Assembly (NCBI GenBank): GCA_937905825.1
Contig: CALCXM010000025.1
Location: 1 to 64,000, forward strand
Length of the DNA: 64,000 nucleotides
From: an uncultured bacterium
Lineage (GTDB): Bacteria; Planctomycetota; UBA1135; GCA-002686595
Direction of reading: 5' to 3'
A model generated the notes under the pieces. The model did not search any database. It was not told where the DNA came from and saw only the letters and a list, made by a program, of their open reading frames with translations. A program made the position numbers and the translations under genes. Below, one piece after another: positions 29,228 to 38,684 of the stretch. Each line of letters begins with the position of its first letter. Position 1 is the first letter of the stretch.

Positions 29228-31497
29228 TCCTCGGCGTTCTTGGGCGACACGCTCTCGGGCGACTTGTCCGGGGACGTTTTGCTTTCGTCCACGGGCGGCG
29301 CTGGAGCCTCGGGCTCAGGCTCGAAGGCGTCGATGCCCCCCGCGTAGCCCAGCTTCTTCAACATCTCAGCGAAGTCGACGTCACGCTCCGTCGTGATCAT
29401 CTCCGGCTCGGGCATGCTCTTGTCGTACTTCAGCAACTCGTCCCAGAGAGCCTGCACACGGGCCTCTTGCTTGGAGAGACCGTTGTTTTCCTCTTCGGGA
29501 TGTTCCACCAAGTCGTAGAAGCGCACCCATTGGGACGTGTCGTGCAAGGCGCTGGAGTCCGCCTTCGAGAGCAACTGACGCGGAACGATCAGCTTCGCCT
29601 CTGGACTTTGAATCGATAGAAAGTGGTTGTTCTCGGAGAAACTGAACTTCTTGGGAGTGTACGTAGAGCTCTCCCCCCGTTGGGTCCCCAGCAAGCGTCC
29701 GACCAAACTCTCGCCATCGATCTCCTGCACGTACTTTTCCTCGTTGCTGCCGTCCTGGAGCTTCAGTTCCTTGGGCCACTCGAGGCCCATCAATTCGCAA
29801 AGGGTCGGCATCAAGTCCACGGACTCGATCATGTCGTCCACGCGCAAACCGTGGGGCAAGAGCCTCGTGTTGGCCAGGATCATGGGCACCCGCAGGTTGG
29901 TCTGCCACATGTGATTGTGTTCCCAGAAGCGCGCGTCCTGGGTGGCGCCCTTGGGGCCCACGGGACGCCACTCTCCAAGGTCCTCTCCGTGGTCCGAAGT
30001 CAGGATCACGAGGGTCGAAGAGAGCATGCCGAGCTCTTCAATCTCCTTCATCAAGCGACCAATTTGGGCGTCCGCTTGGGCCGTTCCCGCGGCGTACAGG
30101 TCGCGGATCTGTTGGACGTCTCCGTCGTTGGGCACGTACTCCCCACGCTCGAGGGCTTCACGATCCCCCGCGTAGAACGACCGGATCTTGCCGTCGTAAG
30201 TCGGGTCCAAATACGGCTGCTGGAAGTGATGGGGCGGATCGTAAGGCGTGTGCGTCGAGTAGAGGTGCACCATGGCCATCCAACGGCGGCCCTTGCGTTT
30301 CTCCAACCAAGTGCTCGCGGTATTCACCACGATGTCGGAGTCCACCCGTTGGGTGAGCTTGTTCTTGAAGAGGAACAACAGAAGCTCCGAGCGGAAGGCG
30401 CTCCACTGGCTGTCGAGTTGCACCAGGTCGTGGCCCATCATGGCCTCGGAGTAGGCGTCAAAGCCACGCGCCAGCCCCGAACCGTGGGAGACCGCGCCGG
30501 TCATGAAGGTGGCCGTGTCGTAGTCCTCGTCGCGCAGGTGATCGTCCTTGCCCGCGATCTTCGCCGACTTCAGGTGCACGGGCAGGGTGATGTTGGGCTT
30601 CATCTGCACCCCGGGCTTCTGTGCCACCAAGCCGTGGCGCCGGGGGTACTTGCCGGTCAGGATCGAGCCGAAGCTCGTCAAGGTGTAGGGCGCTTGCGCA
30701 AAGCAGTTTTCGAAGAGCACGCCTCGATCTGCCAGGGCATCCATGTGCGGCGTCTTGATGCGATCGTTGCCGTAGCAACCCAAGTGATCCGCGCGCAGGG
30801 CGTCCACGATCACGAGCAAAACATTGGGCAGATCCTTGTTGCGTTCGTTGAGCGTTCCGCGGCCCATGACCAGGGCCTGCTCCGCGCTGATGAACAGCAT
30901 TCCGCCGAGGATGCTCACGAAGGCCAATCCGCGAATGGCGATGTGAACAGGCCGCGGGATGTGCAGGATCGCTTTGGCAGCGATCCAAGCGAGAGCAAAG
31001 GCCAAGAGCACCTGCACCCCCAGCGCTCCCAATCGTTCGGGGGAGACGGAAGAGTGCCCGTAGAAAACGAAGGGCCGCGACCACCAGTAAACCTCCGCGA
31101 AGATGCCTGCGGTCAAGCCGAGCAGCAGCAGCCTCCGAAGGGGCCGCAATCGCATGGCCGGAAAGAACAGCAAACTGGCCGGCAACAAGAGCACCAGGTA
31201 CAGGCCGCAGTAACTCATGATCGCGCCGGCGTAGCATCCCAAGTACCCCAAGAATCCCCGGGGTGGGCGCAAGTGAACGTCGGCGATGACCGCGTCCAAG
31301 AAGCCGAAGAGCACCCCACAAGTGAGGGCTACGGCGACCGCGGCGGAGAGGATTCGCCCAATGCTGGCGGGGGGCACCGCATTGGAATTGGATTGGGGTG
31401 TGCTCAAGACGCTTCGAAGAGTGTTCGGTGGTTCAGCGCAGACGGTAACGAATCTCGTCCCCGTCGCGCTGGACCTCGCTGGCCTGTTCGGGAACAC
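29224..31497 (-). CDS. Membrane-anchored sulfatase/alkaline-phosphatase-superfamily protein (possible TTG start at 31407)
   Basis: N-terminal TM helices; NVLLVIVDALRADHLGCYG; TLTSFGSILTGKYPRRHG; LVILTSDHGEDLGEW. Confidence 0.88.
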   Translation of the reverse strand: MFPNRPARSSATGTRFVTVCAEPPNTLRSVLSTPQSNSNAVPPASIGRILSAAVAVALTCGVLFGFLDAVIADVHLRPPRGFLGYLGCYAGAIMSYCGLYLVLLLPASLLFFPAMRLRPLRRLLLLGLTAGIFAEVYWWSRPFVFYGHSSVSPERLGALGVQVLLAFALAWIAAKAILHIPRPVHIAIRGLAFVSILGGMLFISAEQALVMGRGTLNERNKDLPNVLLVIVDALRADHLGCYGNDRIKTPHMDALADRGVLFENCFAQAPYTLTSFGSILTGKYPRRHGLVAQKPGVQMKPNITLPVHLKSAKIAGKDDHLRDEDYDTATFMTGAVSHGSGLARGFDAYSEAMMGHDLVQLDSQWSAFRSELLLFLFKNKLTQRVDSDIVVNTASTWLEKRKGRRWMAMVHLYSTHTPYDPPHHFQQPYLDPTYDGKIRSFYAGDREALERGEYVPNDGDVQQIRDLYAAGTAQADAQIGRLMKEIEELGMLSSTLVILTSDHGEDLGEWRPVGPKGATQDARFWEHNHMWQTNLRVPMILANTRLLPHGLRVDDMIESVDLMPTLCELMGLEWPKELKLQDGSNEEKYVQEIDGESLVGRLLGTQRGESSTYTPKKFSFSENNHFLSIQSPEAKLIVPRQLLSKADSSALHDTSQWVRFYDLVEHPEEENNGLSKQEARVQALWDELLKYDKSMPEPEMITTERDVDFAEMLKKLGYAGGIDAFEPEPEAPAPPVDESKTSPDKSPESVSPKNAEE

Positions 31498-33241
31498 GGT
31501 AATCTAGGGCGCGCACACCTGGGCTAGAAAGCATGGTTTCGCGCACCAAAAGTCCCCCGCCGTCGACTTCGAACTCCCGCAAGACTTGCGTGCCGCTCAC
31601 GGGGCTTCCGTCGCGCCAGGCGAGAGCGCTCTTCATTCGCAGCAGCGCGCCGGGACCGCTGGAGACCTCGGGGCTGAGATGGAACGCGCTCGACACGCGC
31701 GGATGGGCGAAGGCCAGCACTCCGCGGCGGAAGGTGGCGAGCGGAGTTTTCAAGGCGAGGGCGCACCGCCCGGCACGCCAGTGCACACGGGCGATCCAAA
31801 GGGAGAAGCGCACTTCTTTGGCCCCCGCGCGCCAACCACGCCCCGGCCGAATGGGCCCGGATTTGCCACACCATTCGCCGGATTGATGTCCGCCGAGTCG
31901 GCAACGGGGCAAGAGCTCGCGCCCATCGGACTTGCGCAGCACGCGGATCAAGCCAGCCCCCTGGGGACTGCCGTGGGCCACGTTGCCGGGAGGGCGCGAA
32001 CCGCGCACCCACGCCACGACGTGCGCATCCTCTAAACGGTAGAGCGACGCGTCTTCGCAAGCGATCAGTTGCGGCGACGTGCCTTGCTCGGTCCCTGAAT
32101 CATCGCCTGCGGAATCCTCACTCGGGTGGCTGTCCAGAATCGTGAGGGCGCGGGCGATCCACATGGCGTGGCCCGCCCAAAAGACCGGGCACTGATAGCT
32201 GCGCGTGGTTCCGTGAGCGGGATGATGGGAATGGGGCATGCCCTGGGCATCCACGTGATCCGCCCACGCGTCCATGGCCCGCAAGGCTGCCACTCGATAG
32301 CGCGCGTCCCCATAGACCTTCCAACCATAAGCGAGAGCCGCCATGTCGAAGGGATGGGAGGCCACTTCATAAGTCGCTCCCCAATACCACGGCTTGGCTT
32401 CGAGCAAGCCGCACTTGCGTCCATCGGGACCTTGCAGGGTCAGCAGAAACTCAAGGCCCCTGCGCATGGGCCCGCTGAGTTCTTCGCTCTGCAGATCCAA
32501 CCCCAAGTCCAGGGCTGCGTGCAGCACGAAGGCAGTCACTCGCGATTGGTAGTAAGCGGAGACATCGCTCGCTCCCGGATGCCCGGCTCCCCAGGACATC
32601 GGATGGTAGGGATAGCTGCCGTCGGCCTGTTGGATGTCGCGCAAGAGCACCGTCGCTTGCTGCGCGGCCTCATGCAGGATGGGATCTTGTTCCAGGGTGT
32701 AGGCGGAGCCCAAACCTGTCATGCCCCAGGCCCGTTGGGCGGGAACGCCCTTGTCAAGAATGGCGTAGCGCAGGTAGGTGCGCGCGTGAGTCAGGCAAGC
32801 GTGCTCGTAGGCTTGCAGGCGCTCCGCCGTGCAGCTCGTTCGTGTCTCGCGCACCAAAGCACCCAGGGCGTCCGCGGCCGCGCCCCCATCGATGACCGAG
32901 TTGGAGCAGTTGAAAGGATCGTGTCGGCCGGGGCGAAAGGTGAAGCAGGGGCTCGTGCCTTCGCGCTCCAAGCAAGCCACCAAGCGGTCTCCCTGCTGCC
33001 AGGCGACCTCGATCAGTTCAGCGCGCTGGGTGCCGCTCTTGCGCTTGGCCAATTCCAAGGCCATGACGATCACGCCGGCGTTCTTGCCGCTGTGTTCGAC
33101 CTTGTGCTCGGGACACAAGATACGGCCCTGCCCGTCGCGCAGTTGAAGCATCCAACGCAAGGTGCGCTCCAGGGCGGCCCAACGCTCTCCGTTCTCGCCC
33201 GTCTGTGGGCTGGGCGGGACCTCGCTCGTTTGCGCGGTCAT
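31433..33241 (-). CDS. Uncharacterised alpha/alpha-toroid-like protein in polysaccharide cluster
   Basis: Start at MTAQTSEVPP overlaps upstream stop (ATGA); helical repeats of polysaccharide lyase/epimerase-like toroids; family uncertain. Confidence 0.6.
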   Translation of the reverse strand: MTAQTSEVPPSPQTGENGERWAALERTLRWMLQLRDGQGRILCPEHKVEHSGKNAGVIVMALELAKRKSGTQRAELIEVAWQQGDRLVACLEREGTSPCFTFRPGRHDPFNCSNSVIDGGAAADALGALVRETRTSCTAERLQAYEHACLTHARTYLRYAILDKGVPAQRAWGMTGLGSAYTLEQDPILHEAAQQATVLLRDIQQADGSYPYHPMSWGAGHPGASDVSAYYQSRVTAFVLHAALDLGLDLQSEELSGPMRRGLEFLLTLQGPDGRKCGLLEAKPWYWGATYEVASHPFDMAALAYGWKVYGDARYRVAALRAMDAWADHVDAQGMPHSHHPAHGTTRSYQCPVFWAGHAMWIARALTILDSHPSEDSAGDDSGTEQGTSPQLIACEDASLYRLEDAHVVAWVRGSRPPGNVAHGSPQGAGLIRVLRKSDGRELLPRCRLGGHQSGEWCGKSGPIRPGRGWRAGAKEVRFSLWIARVHWRAGRCALALKTPLATFRRGVLAFAHPRVSSAFHLSPEVSSGPGALLRMKSALAWRDGSPVSGTQVLREFEVDGGGLLVRETMLSSPGVRALDYRVPEQASEVQRDGDEIRYRLR

Positions 33242-34158
33242 CAGGCGCTGCGCAGGAATTGGGTGAAGGCGCGCCGCACGTTGGTTCCTTCGGCGCGCGT
33301 CTCGGCGGTGCTGGGCTGAAATGCCCGACGTGTCCACCAGTCGGCAAAGGTCCAACTGACGCAAGCCTTCACGAGCACGCCTCCAAGGGCGCCGTGGTGC
33401 TTGCGGTAGAAGCGCAGGCGATCCGTCTGCCAGCGCTCCACGAAGTCCGTGCGCGCGACCGTGCTCGCGCCACCAATGTGCAGCAGGCTAATCTCAGGAC
33501 GGTACTGCAAGGCCCCGCCCAGTTGCTTCAAGCGCAAGGTCCAATCCACGTCGTTGAAGAAGAGCTCCAAGCTTTCGTCAAAGGCCCCCACCTGCCGCCA
33601 AGCCCTGCGGCGCAGGAGCCAACAACTGGCTGGCGGTTGCACGTCCGCACGGGGACTCTCGTGATCGAAGTCCCGCAAGAAGTAACGCTGCATCTCATTC
33701 GAATTGGGACACCAGCGCTCCATGGGCGTGCCAAAGAAAAAGGCCGTTGCCAGGCGCGGCCAATCCATGCAGCTCGCTTGGGTGCGTCCCGCGCGATCCA
33801 CCAGGCGCGGCGCGAGGCCGTCCCAGGTCTCGTTCTGCTCCAACAGCTGAACCATCTGCTGCAGGGCCTCGGCGCTGACCTCCGTGTCCGAGTTCAACAG
33901 CAGGAGGAACTCGCCTTGGGCAGACTCTAGCCCGCGGTTCGCGCTCACGGCGAAGCCGCGATTGAAACGGTTGCTCAGTTGCTCGAACTGCGGGAACTCT
34001 TCAGGCACCAGATCCTGGGCGCCGTCCGTGCTGCCATCGTCGACCACGATCACTTCGGCTTCCCCATCAAAGGAGACCAGGGAACTGCGCAGGCTCAGCA
34101 AGCAGGCTCGCATCAACTCCCGCTTGTTCCAAAGGGGCACCACGATCGAGAGCTTCAC
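33241..34158 (-). CDS. Glycosyltransferase family 2
   Basis: LSIVVPLWNKRELMRACLLSL; EVIVVDDGSTDGAQDL; LLLLNSDTEV. Confidence 0.93.
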   Translation of the reverse strand: MKLSIVVPLWNKRELMRACLLSLRSSLVSFDGEAEVIVVDDGSTDGAQDLVPEEFPQFEQLSNRFNRGFAVSANRGLESAQGEFLLLLNSDTEVSAEALQQMVQLLEQNETWDGLAPRLVDRAGRTQASCMDWPRLATAFFFGTPMERWCPNSNEMQRYFLRDFDHESPRADVQPPASCWLLRRRAWRQVGAFDESLELFFNDVDWTLRLKQLGGALQYRPEISLLHIGGASTVARTDFVERWQTDRLRFYRKHHGALGGVLVKACVSWTFADWWTRRAFQPSTAETRAEGTNVRRAFTQFLRSA

Positions 34159-35222
34159 GCCAAGACGCCTCCCATTTCGCGCACCAAGCGCCCCATCAGG
34201 ACGTCGACTTCGTGATCGCGCGCCACAATGCCGCGCAGTCTGGAGCCGAGTTCATCGCGCTGCGCTTGAGTCTTGGTGAGTTGTGTGCGCAGGCAATCGG
34301 TAAGCGCCTTCACATCCCCGGCGGGGAAGTAGAGGCCCGCGGCGTCCTCGCCCAATTCGCGGAAGAGCGCGGGGGCGGTGTCGTTGCAGGAGATCACCGG
34401 CCGCCGACTGGCCATGCCCTCGAGCGTCACCTTGTCCAAGCTGCCGGTCAAACTCGCGTTGACCACCAAGCTAGAACGTTGGTAGTAAGGCGGGATCTTG
34501 ATGTAGGGCACGGAGCCGTGCAGGGTCACCCGTTCCAATAGCCCGAGCTGTTCGATTTCCCGCGAGACCTCTTGGCCGTAGTCGTCGTCCGCTTCCGTGA
34601 GTCCCGCACCGATCAAGTCCAAGTGCAAGTCCATGCCTTCCTGAACGAGGGTGCCCAAGGCCTTCAAGACAGAGATCGGATCCTTGCGCGGAGTCAAACG
34701 CCCGACGGAGACCAAGCGCCGGGGAGCTTCTTCAGGTGCAGAGTCGTGATCAAAGTGCTGCAGGTCGATGCCGTGTCCCGTCACCAACTTGTTGGACGTT
34801 TCCACTCGCAAGGACTCTTCGGTGGCGGTGAAAACCTTGTGCACCAGGCCCACGGCTTTGCGCAAGCGAGCGTCGACTCCCGCGTGGGTGTACCAAAGGT
34901 ATTCGTTGACGCCCGCGCGCTTCGCAGGTCCCGAGGCCAGCAAGCTGTAGCGCGGCACCATGTGCCCCAGAACAGTGTCGAAGCCGTCCTGTTCGAAGGC
35001 CTCCTTCAAGAACTTCTTGTAGCGCAGGTAGCGACCGAGCTTGCCCTTGCGACCCACTTCGCGCCATTCCACGTTGGCCGGCATGTCCGAGGTGTCGCCC
35101 ACTTCAAGGGCCACCACGCGCACGGTTTCACAGTGCTTCGCGAAGCCCTGGATCCAGCGCGAGACGAAGCCCAAAACGGCGTCCTCGCGATCCAGGGTTT
35201 GGGTCAGGAAGAGGAGTTTCAT
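34155..35222 (-). CDS. Glycosyltransferase family 4
   Basis: SVGRLTPRKDPISVLKAL; SLDKVTLEGMASRRPVISCND. Confidence 0.88.
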   Translation of the reverse strand: MKLLFLTQTLDREDAVLGFVSRWIQGFAKHCETVRVVALEVGDTSDMPANVEWREVGRKGKLGRYLRYKKFLKEAFEQDGFDTVLGHMVPRYSLLASGPAKRAGVNEYLWYTHAGVDARLRKAVGLVHKVFTATEESLRVETSNKLVTGHGIDLQHFDHDSAPEEAPRRLVSVGRLTPRKDPISVLKALGTLVQEGMDLHLDLIGAGLTEADDDYGQEVSREIEQLGLLERVTLHGSVPYIKIPPYYQRSSLVVNASLTGSLDKVTLEGMASRRPVISCNDTAPALFRELGEDAAGLYFPAGDVKALTDCLRTQLTKTQAQRDELGSRLRGIVARDHEVDVLMGRLVREMGGVLA

Positions 35223-36358
35223 CCCGCGTAGGCCTCCTCGCCCACCAAGTCGATCAAGCCGCGCGCATAGACCCCGAGGGCTGCATGCTTCTCAAAACGT
35301 TGGGTGTCTCGATAGGCGCCCGCCGCCAGCTCGTTGCGCAGGTCGTTGTCCTCGAGAATCGGTTGCAAGGCGTCGCACAAGCCGCGCGCCGTGAAATCGC
35401 AAAGGGTTCCGGCGGTGCCGTCCCGCAGCAGTTCGGTCATCACGCCCACTCGCGTGGAAACCGCCGGTGTGCCGCAGGCCATCGCTTCCACGGTCACCCG
35501 CGGGCCCCCTTCGCAGGTCGACGCGCAGACGATCAAGCGCGAACGGCGGTAGATCTGTGCCAGGTCCTGGGGCGTGTCCACCCACTCCACGAAACGAGTT
35601 GAACCCGCGAGGCCCGCCTTTTGCACCATCTCGCGCAACTCCCCGGCCATGGGTCCCTTGCCCACGAACAGGGCGCTGTGCGGTTTGCCCCGGCGGCGCA
35701 ACATGGCGAGGGCGTCGACGATGCGGTCGAGGCCTTTGTTGTTCACCATGCGGCCCACGTAGAGCACATCTTGTTCGTAGGGCTCCGGCGTGCTGGGCGG
35801 CTGAAAGACGTCCAAGTCGATGTACAACGAGGGCAAGACCAGGATCTTCTCTTGGGGCACGTCCCAGGAACGCAAGAGCTCCGGCATCTCCGTGGAATTC
35901 ACCACGCGGAAGGCCAGGGTTTTCTTCAAGGCCCAAGCTACGTAGCGACGGGCAACGAACTTGTCAAAGCGCTCTCGCACGTCCGCGGGCATTGGATGGC
36001 CGGGCACGTGATGCAACTCGGAAACGTAGGGCACGCCCGTCGCCCGGGACAACTTGGCGCTGCCGATGCCGTTGTAGAACCAGCCGTAATCGTGGCTGAC
36101 GATCAAGCTGTGCCCGTGTTGCGCGATCAGCTCTTTGCCCTTCTTCGCGATGTAGCCCACCATGCCACGGCGACCGCAGTCCGCCGGGTGGAAGTGCACA
36201 TTGTCGTGGATCGTAAACACCCGCGGTGTGCCTTCCGGTCGCGGACAAATCACATCGATGCGTTCAAAGTAGTTCGAAAAAACAGACTGCATGGAGTCGA
36301 ATGGACCCCGTTCGCCGATCGTGACCTGCCGATCACCACTCACCATCAAAAGCTTCAC
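35219..36358 (-). CDS. Glycosyltransferase family 4
   Basis: VLYVGRMVNNKGLDRIVDALAML; CEGGPRVTVEAMACGTPAVSTRVGVMTELL. Confidence 0.9.
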   Translation of the reverse strand: MKLLMVSGDRQVTIGERGPFDSMQSVFSNYFERIDVICPRPEGTPRVFTIHDNVHFHPADCGRRGMVGYIAKKGKELIAQHGHSLIVSHDYGWFYNGIGSAKLSRATGVPYVSELHHVPGHPMPADVRERFDKFVARRYVAWALKKTLAFRVVNSTEMPELLRSWDVPQEKILVLPSLYIDLDVFQPPSTPEPYEQDVLYVGRMVNNKGLDRIVDALAMLRRRGKPHSALFVGKGPMAGELREMVQKAGLAGSTRFVEWVDTPQDLAQIYRRSRLIVCASTCEGGPRVTVEAMACGTPAVSTRVGVMTELLRDGTAGTLCDFTARGLCDALQPILEDNDLRNELAAGAYRDTQRFEKHAALGVYARGLIDLVGEEAYAG

Positions 36359-37506
36359 GTCCTTTCCTCTAACACCGTTTCATAGACTGCTTGCAAGCGA
36401 CCGGCTAGTGCTCGTGCCGAGTGCTTGTCTCCCATGCGCACTCTCGCGCGCCGCCCCATTTCACGTCCCCTGACCGGATCACTCAACAGCTGATCCAAGC
36501 CGAAGGCCAACTCGTCCGTATCCTCCCCTAAGAAACCCGTGCGTTCGTGGGCCACGAGCTCTTCCACCCCACCCACATTCATCGCGACCACGGGCAATCC
36601 AGCCGCCCCAGCCTCGATCAACGCCACGGGCATGCCCTCGGTCCGCGACGTCAGCAAAACACCGTCCAGGTCTCCCAAGACCTCCAACATGTCTTCCCGC
36701 GCCCCCAGCAAATGCACACGCTCTCTCTGCCCCTGGTCGAGTTTGCCAATTCTCGACTCGAGGCTGCGGCGTTCCGGTCCGTCCCCCACAAAGACTATTT
36801 GTAGATTCGGGTGTCGCGCCGCCAACATTTGGAACACATCGACCGCCCGACCGGGGCACTTGACCTCCGCCAGGCGTCCGATCACCCCCAGGACAAAATC
36901 CCCGTCAGAAGCGCCGATTAGGCCCCGTAGGGCCCCATTCCGGCTGGAGAGATTTAGCAAAGAATCGAGCTCCGCCCCGGGGGGCACGACCACCAATTGT
37001 TCGCGCGTGGCGACTTCCAAACGCATCAGATCCAGGGCGGTGGCGTGGCTGACGGCCAGAATCCGGTCCGTTTTCGCGGCCAATCGCCGTTCGAGACGGA
37101 TCAGGCGCTGGGAGATCCAGGGACTGAAGTAGCCCTCGAGCACGTGACCGTGAAAGGTGTGCACCCGGGGGCATTTTGCTTGGGGCCACGCGCTGCGGCC
37201 CAGGAGCCCGGCCTTGGAAGCGTGGGTGTGCAGAATGTCCGGGGCGAAGCTCGCGAGCTCCCGGCGCAGGCTCCAGAGCGCGCGCAAATCCCCGAGCCCG
37301 GTGATGCCGCGACCGAGGCCCGGCACGCGCACCACGTCCAAGCCGCGCCGTTCAAACTCCGGGAACAGATCCCCTTCACCGGGTTGCGGCTGGCCGCAAA
37401 AGAGGCGCACTTGCACGCCCCTCGCCTTGAGCACCCCATCCGCCGCCAAGGCTTGACGGGCCGGGCCGCCGAGGTTCAAGCGGGTCAGGACGCGGGCGAC
37501 ACGCAC
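36355..37506 (-). CDS. Glycosyltransferase family 4 (GTG start)
   Basis: VRVARVLTRLNLGGPARQ start; LGVIGRLAEVKCPGRAVDVFQML; TEGMPVALIEAGAAGLPVVAMNVGGVEELV. Confidence 0.88.
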   Translation of the reverse strand: MRVARVLTRLNLGGPARQALAADGVLKARGVQVRLFCGQPQPGEGDLFPEFERRGLDVVRVPGLGRGITGLGDLRALWSLRRELASFAPDILHTHASKAGLLGRSAWPQAKCPRVHTFHGHVLEGYFSPWISQRLIRLERRLAAKTDRILAVSHATALDLMRLEVATREQLVVVPPGAELDSLLNLSSRNGALRGLIGASDGDFVLGVIGRLAEVKCPGRAVDVFQMLAARHPNLQIVFVGDGPERRSLESRIGKLDQGQRERVHLLGAREDMLEVLGDLDGVLLTSRTEGMPVALIEAGAAGLPVVAMNVGGVEELVAHERTGFLGEDTDELAFGLDQLLSDPVRGREMGRRARVRMGDKHSARALAGRLQAVYETVLEERT

Positions 37507-38549
37507 ATCGATGAGCGCGGGTCGCGCTGGCTTGGCTTCGAGAGGAGCGAATGCTTCTGCAGGCTGTCCAGCACGATGTCTTCCAAACTCATTTGCGGAA
37601 GGTGCACCCCGAAACTCGCCAAACGTCCGAGGTCCGGCTCGCGATAGTGAATGGGTTCGAAGTTGGAGCCGCAATCCTCCAGCGGATTGGTGTTCATGAT
37701 CGTGCTCGTCGAGCCGGAGAGTCGCAGCACGCAACGGGCCAAGTCGCCGATCTCGGTCAGCGCCACACCGCCCAAGTTGAGCGGGCCCGCGGGACAATTG
37801 CCCTGAACCACGATCTCCGCTAGGGAGCGCGCCACTTCGTTCACGTGGGCAAAGGTGCGCACTTGGGAGCCGTCCCCGTGCACGCGGATGTCTTGACCGG
37901 CGAGGGCTTGCTCGACGAAGTTGGCGAGCACCATTCCGCTGGCCGCATCTTGGCCGGGACCGACCACGTTGAAGAAGCGCAGGTGAATCGGGCGCTTGCT
38001 CGCCGTCCAACTGGCGCAAGCCTCGTCCAACAACTGCTCTCCACGCAACTTGGAACCGGCGTAGGCCCAGCGACCTTCGCCTGCCGTGGAGCGGGTCGCG
38101 TCCCCTTCGTGCAAAGGCCGGCGAGCTTCCCGGTAGACCTCGCTTGTGGAGGCCGCGTAGACCCGTGGGCGATCTGTGTCTGCCAAGCTGCTGAGGGCCT
38201 CGGTCAGAGCGCCGACTCCGTTCAGATTGGAGTCTCGACAACCTTCCGGATCACGCAGCACCGAACGCACGCCCACGCGCGCCGCCAAATGCACAAAGGC
38301 TTCGAAGGGGCCGCCGACTTGGATCTCTCGGCGCAACAAATCCCCCAGGGCGCCGGGCTCCGTCATGTCCAACTCGACAAAGCGGAAGCAGTCATGGCTC
38401 GGCAAACGTTCCTTCCAGCCCCCCGAGAAATCGTCGATGCCCAGCACTTCCCAGCCGGCCGCCAACAGCTCGCGGGCCAGCCGAGAGCCGATCAAACCGG
38501 CCACACCGCTGATCAAGAGGCGTGAGGGGCGTTTTTGGGAGGTGGTCAT
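37485..38549 (-). CDS. NAD-dependent epimerase/dehydratase (extended SDR)
   Basis: LLISGVAGLIGSRLARELLAAGWEVLGIDDFSGG; WAYAGSKLRGEQL (YxxxK). Confidence 0.92.
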   Translation of the reverse strand: MTTSQKRPSRLLISGVAGLIGSRLARELLAAGWEVLGIDDFSGGWKERLPSHDCFRFVELDMTEPGALGDLLRREIQVGGPFEAFVHLAARVGVRSVLRDPEGCRDSNLNGVGALTEALSSLADTDRPRVYAASTSEVYREARRPLHEGDATRSTAGEGRWAYAGSKLRGEQLLDEACASWTASKRPIHLRFFNVVGPGQDAASGMVLANFVEQALAGQDIRVHGDGSQVRTFAHVNEVARSLAEIVVQGNCPAGPLNLGGVALTEIGDLARCVLRLSGSTSTIMNTNPLEDCGSNFEPIHYREPDLGRLASFGVHLPQMSLEDIVLDSLQKHSLLSKPSQRDPRSSMCVSPAS

Positions 38550-38684
38550 GGGGTTCAGAGCATGGGGGACGCTCCCGCACCCGGGTTCTTCCCGGGGGGC
38601 CGGAAGTGTAGCGCACGGACCCGCAATTCCTGGCCTGTGGAGTCGGGGAAAGCGCCCTGGAACCGTCCAGGCTCCCGATTCGGC

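Noticed and set aside
29623-31527. 634-aa plus-strand ORF
   Set aside because: Antisense to the sulfatase-fold gene, which has clear catalytic motifs.
37507-38241. N-terminal extension of the GT4 ORF 36355..38241
   Set aside because: Arg/Gly/Pro-rich out-of-frame reading of the SDR epimerase gene; true GT4 likely begins at the GTG at 37506.
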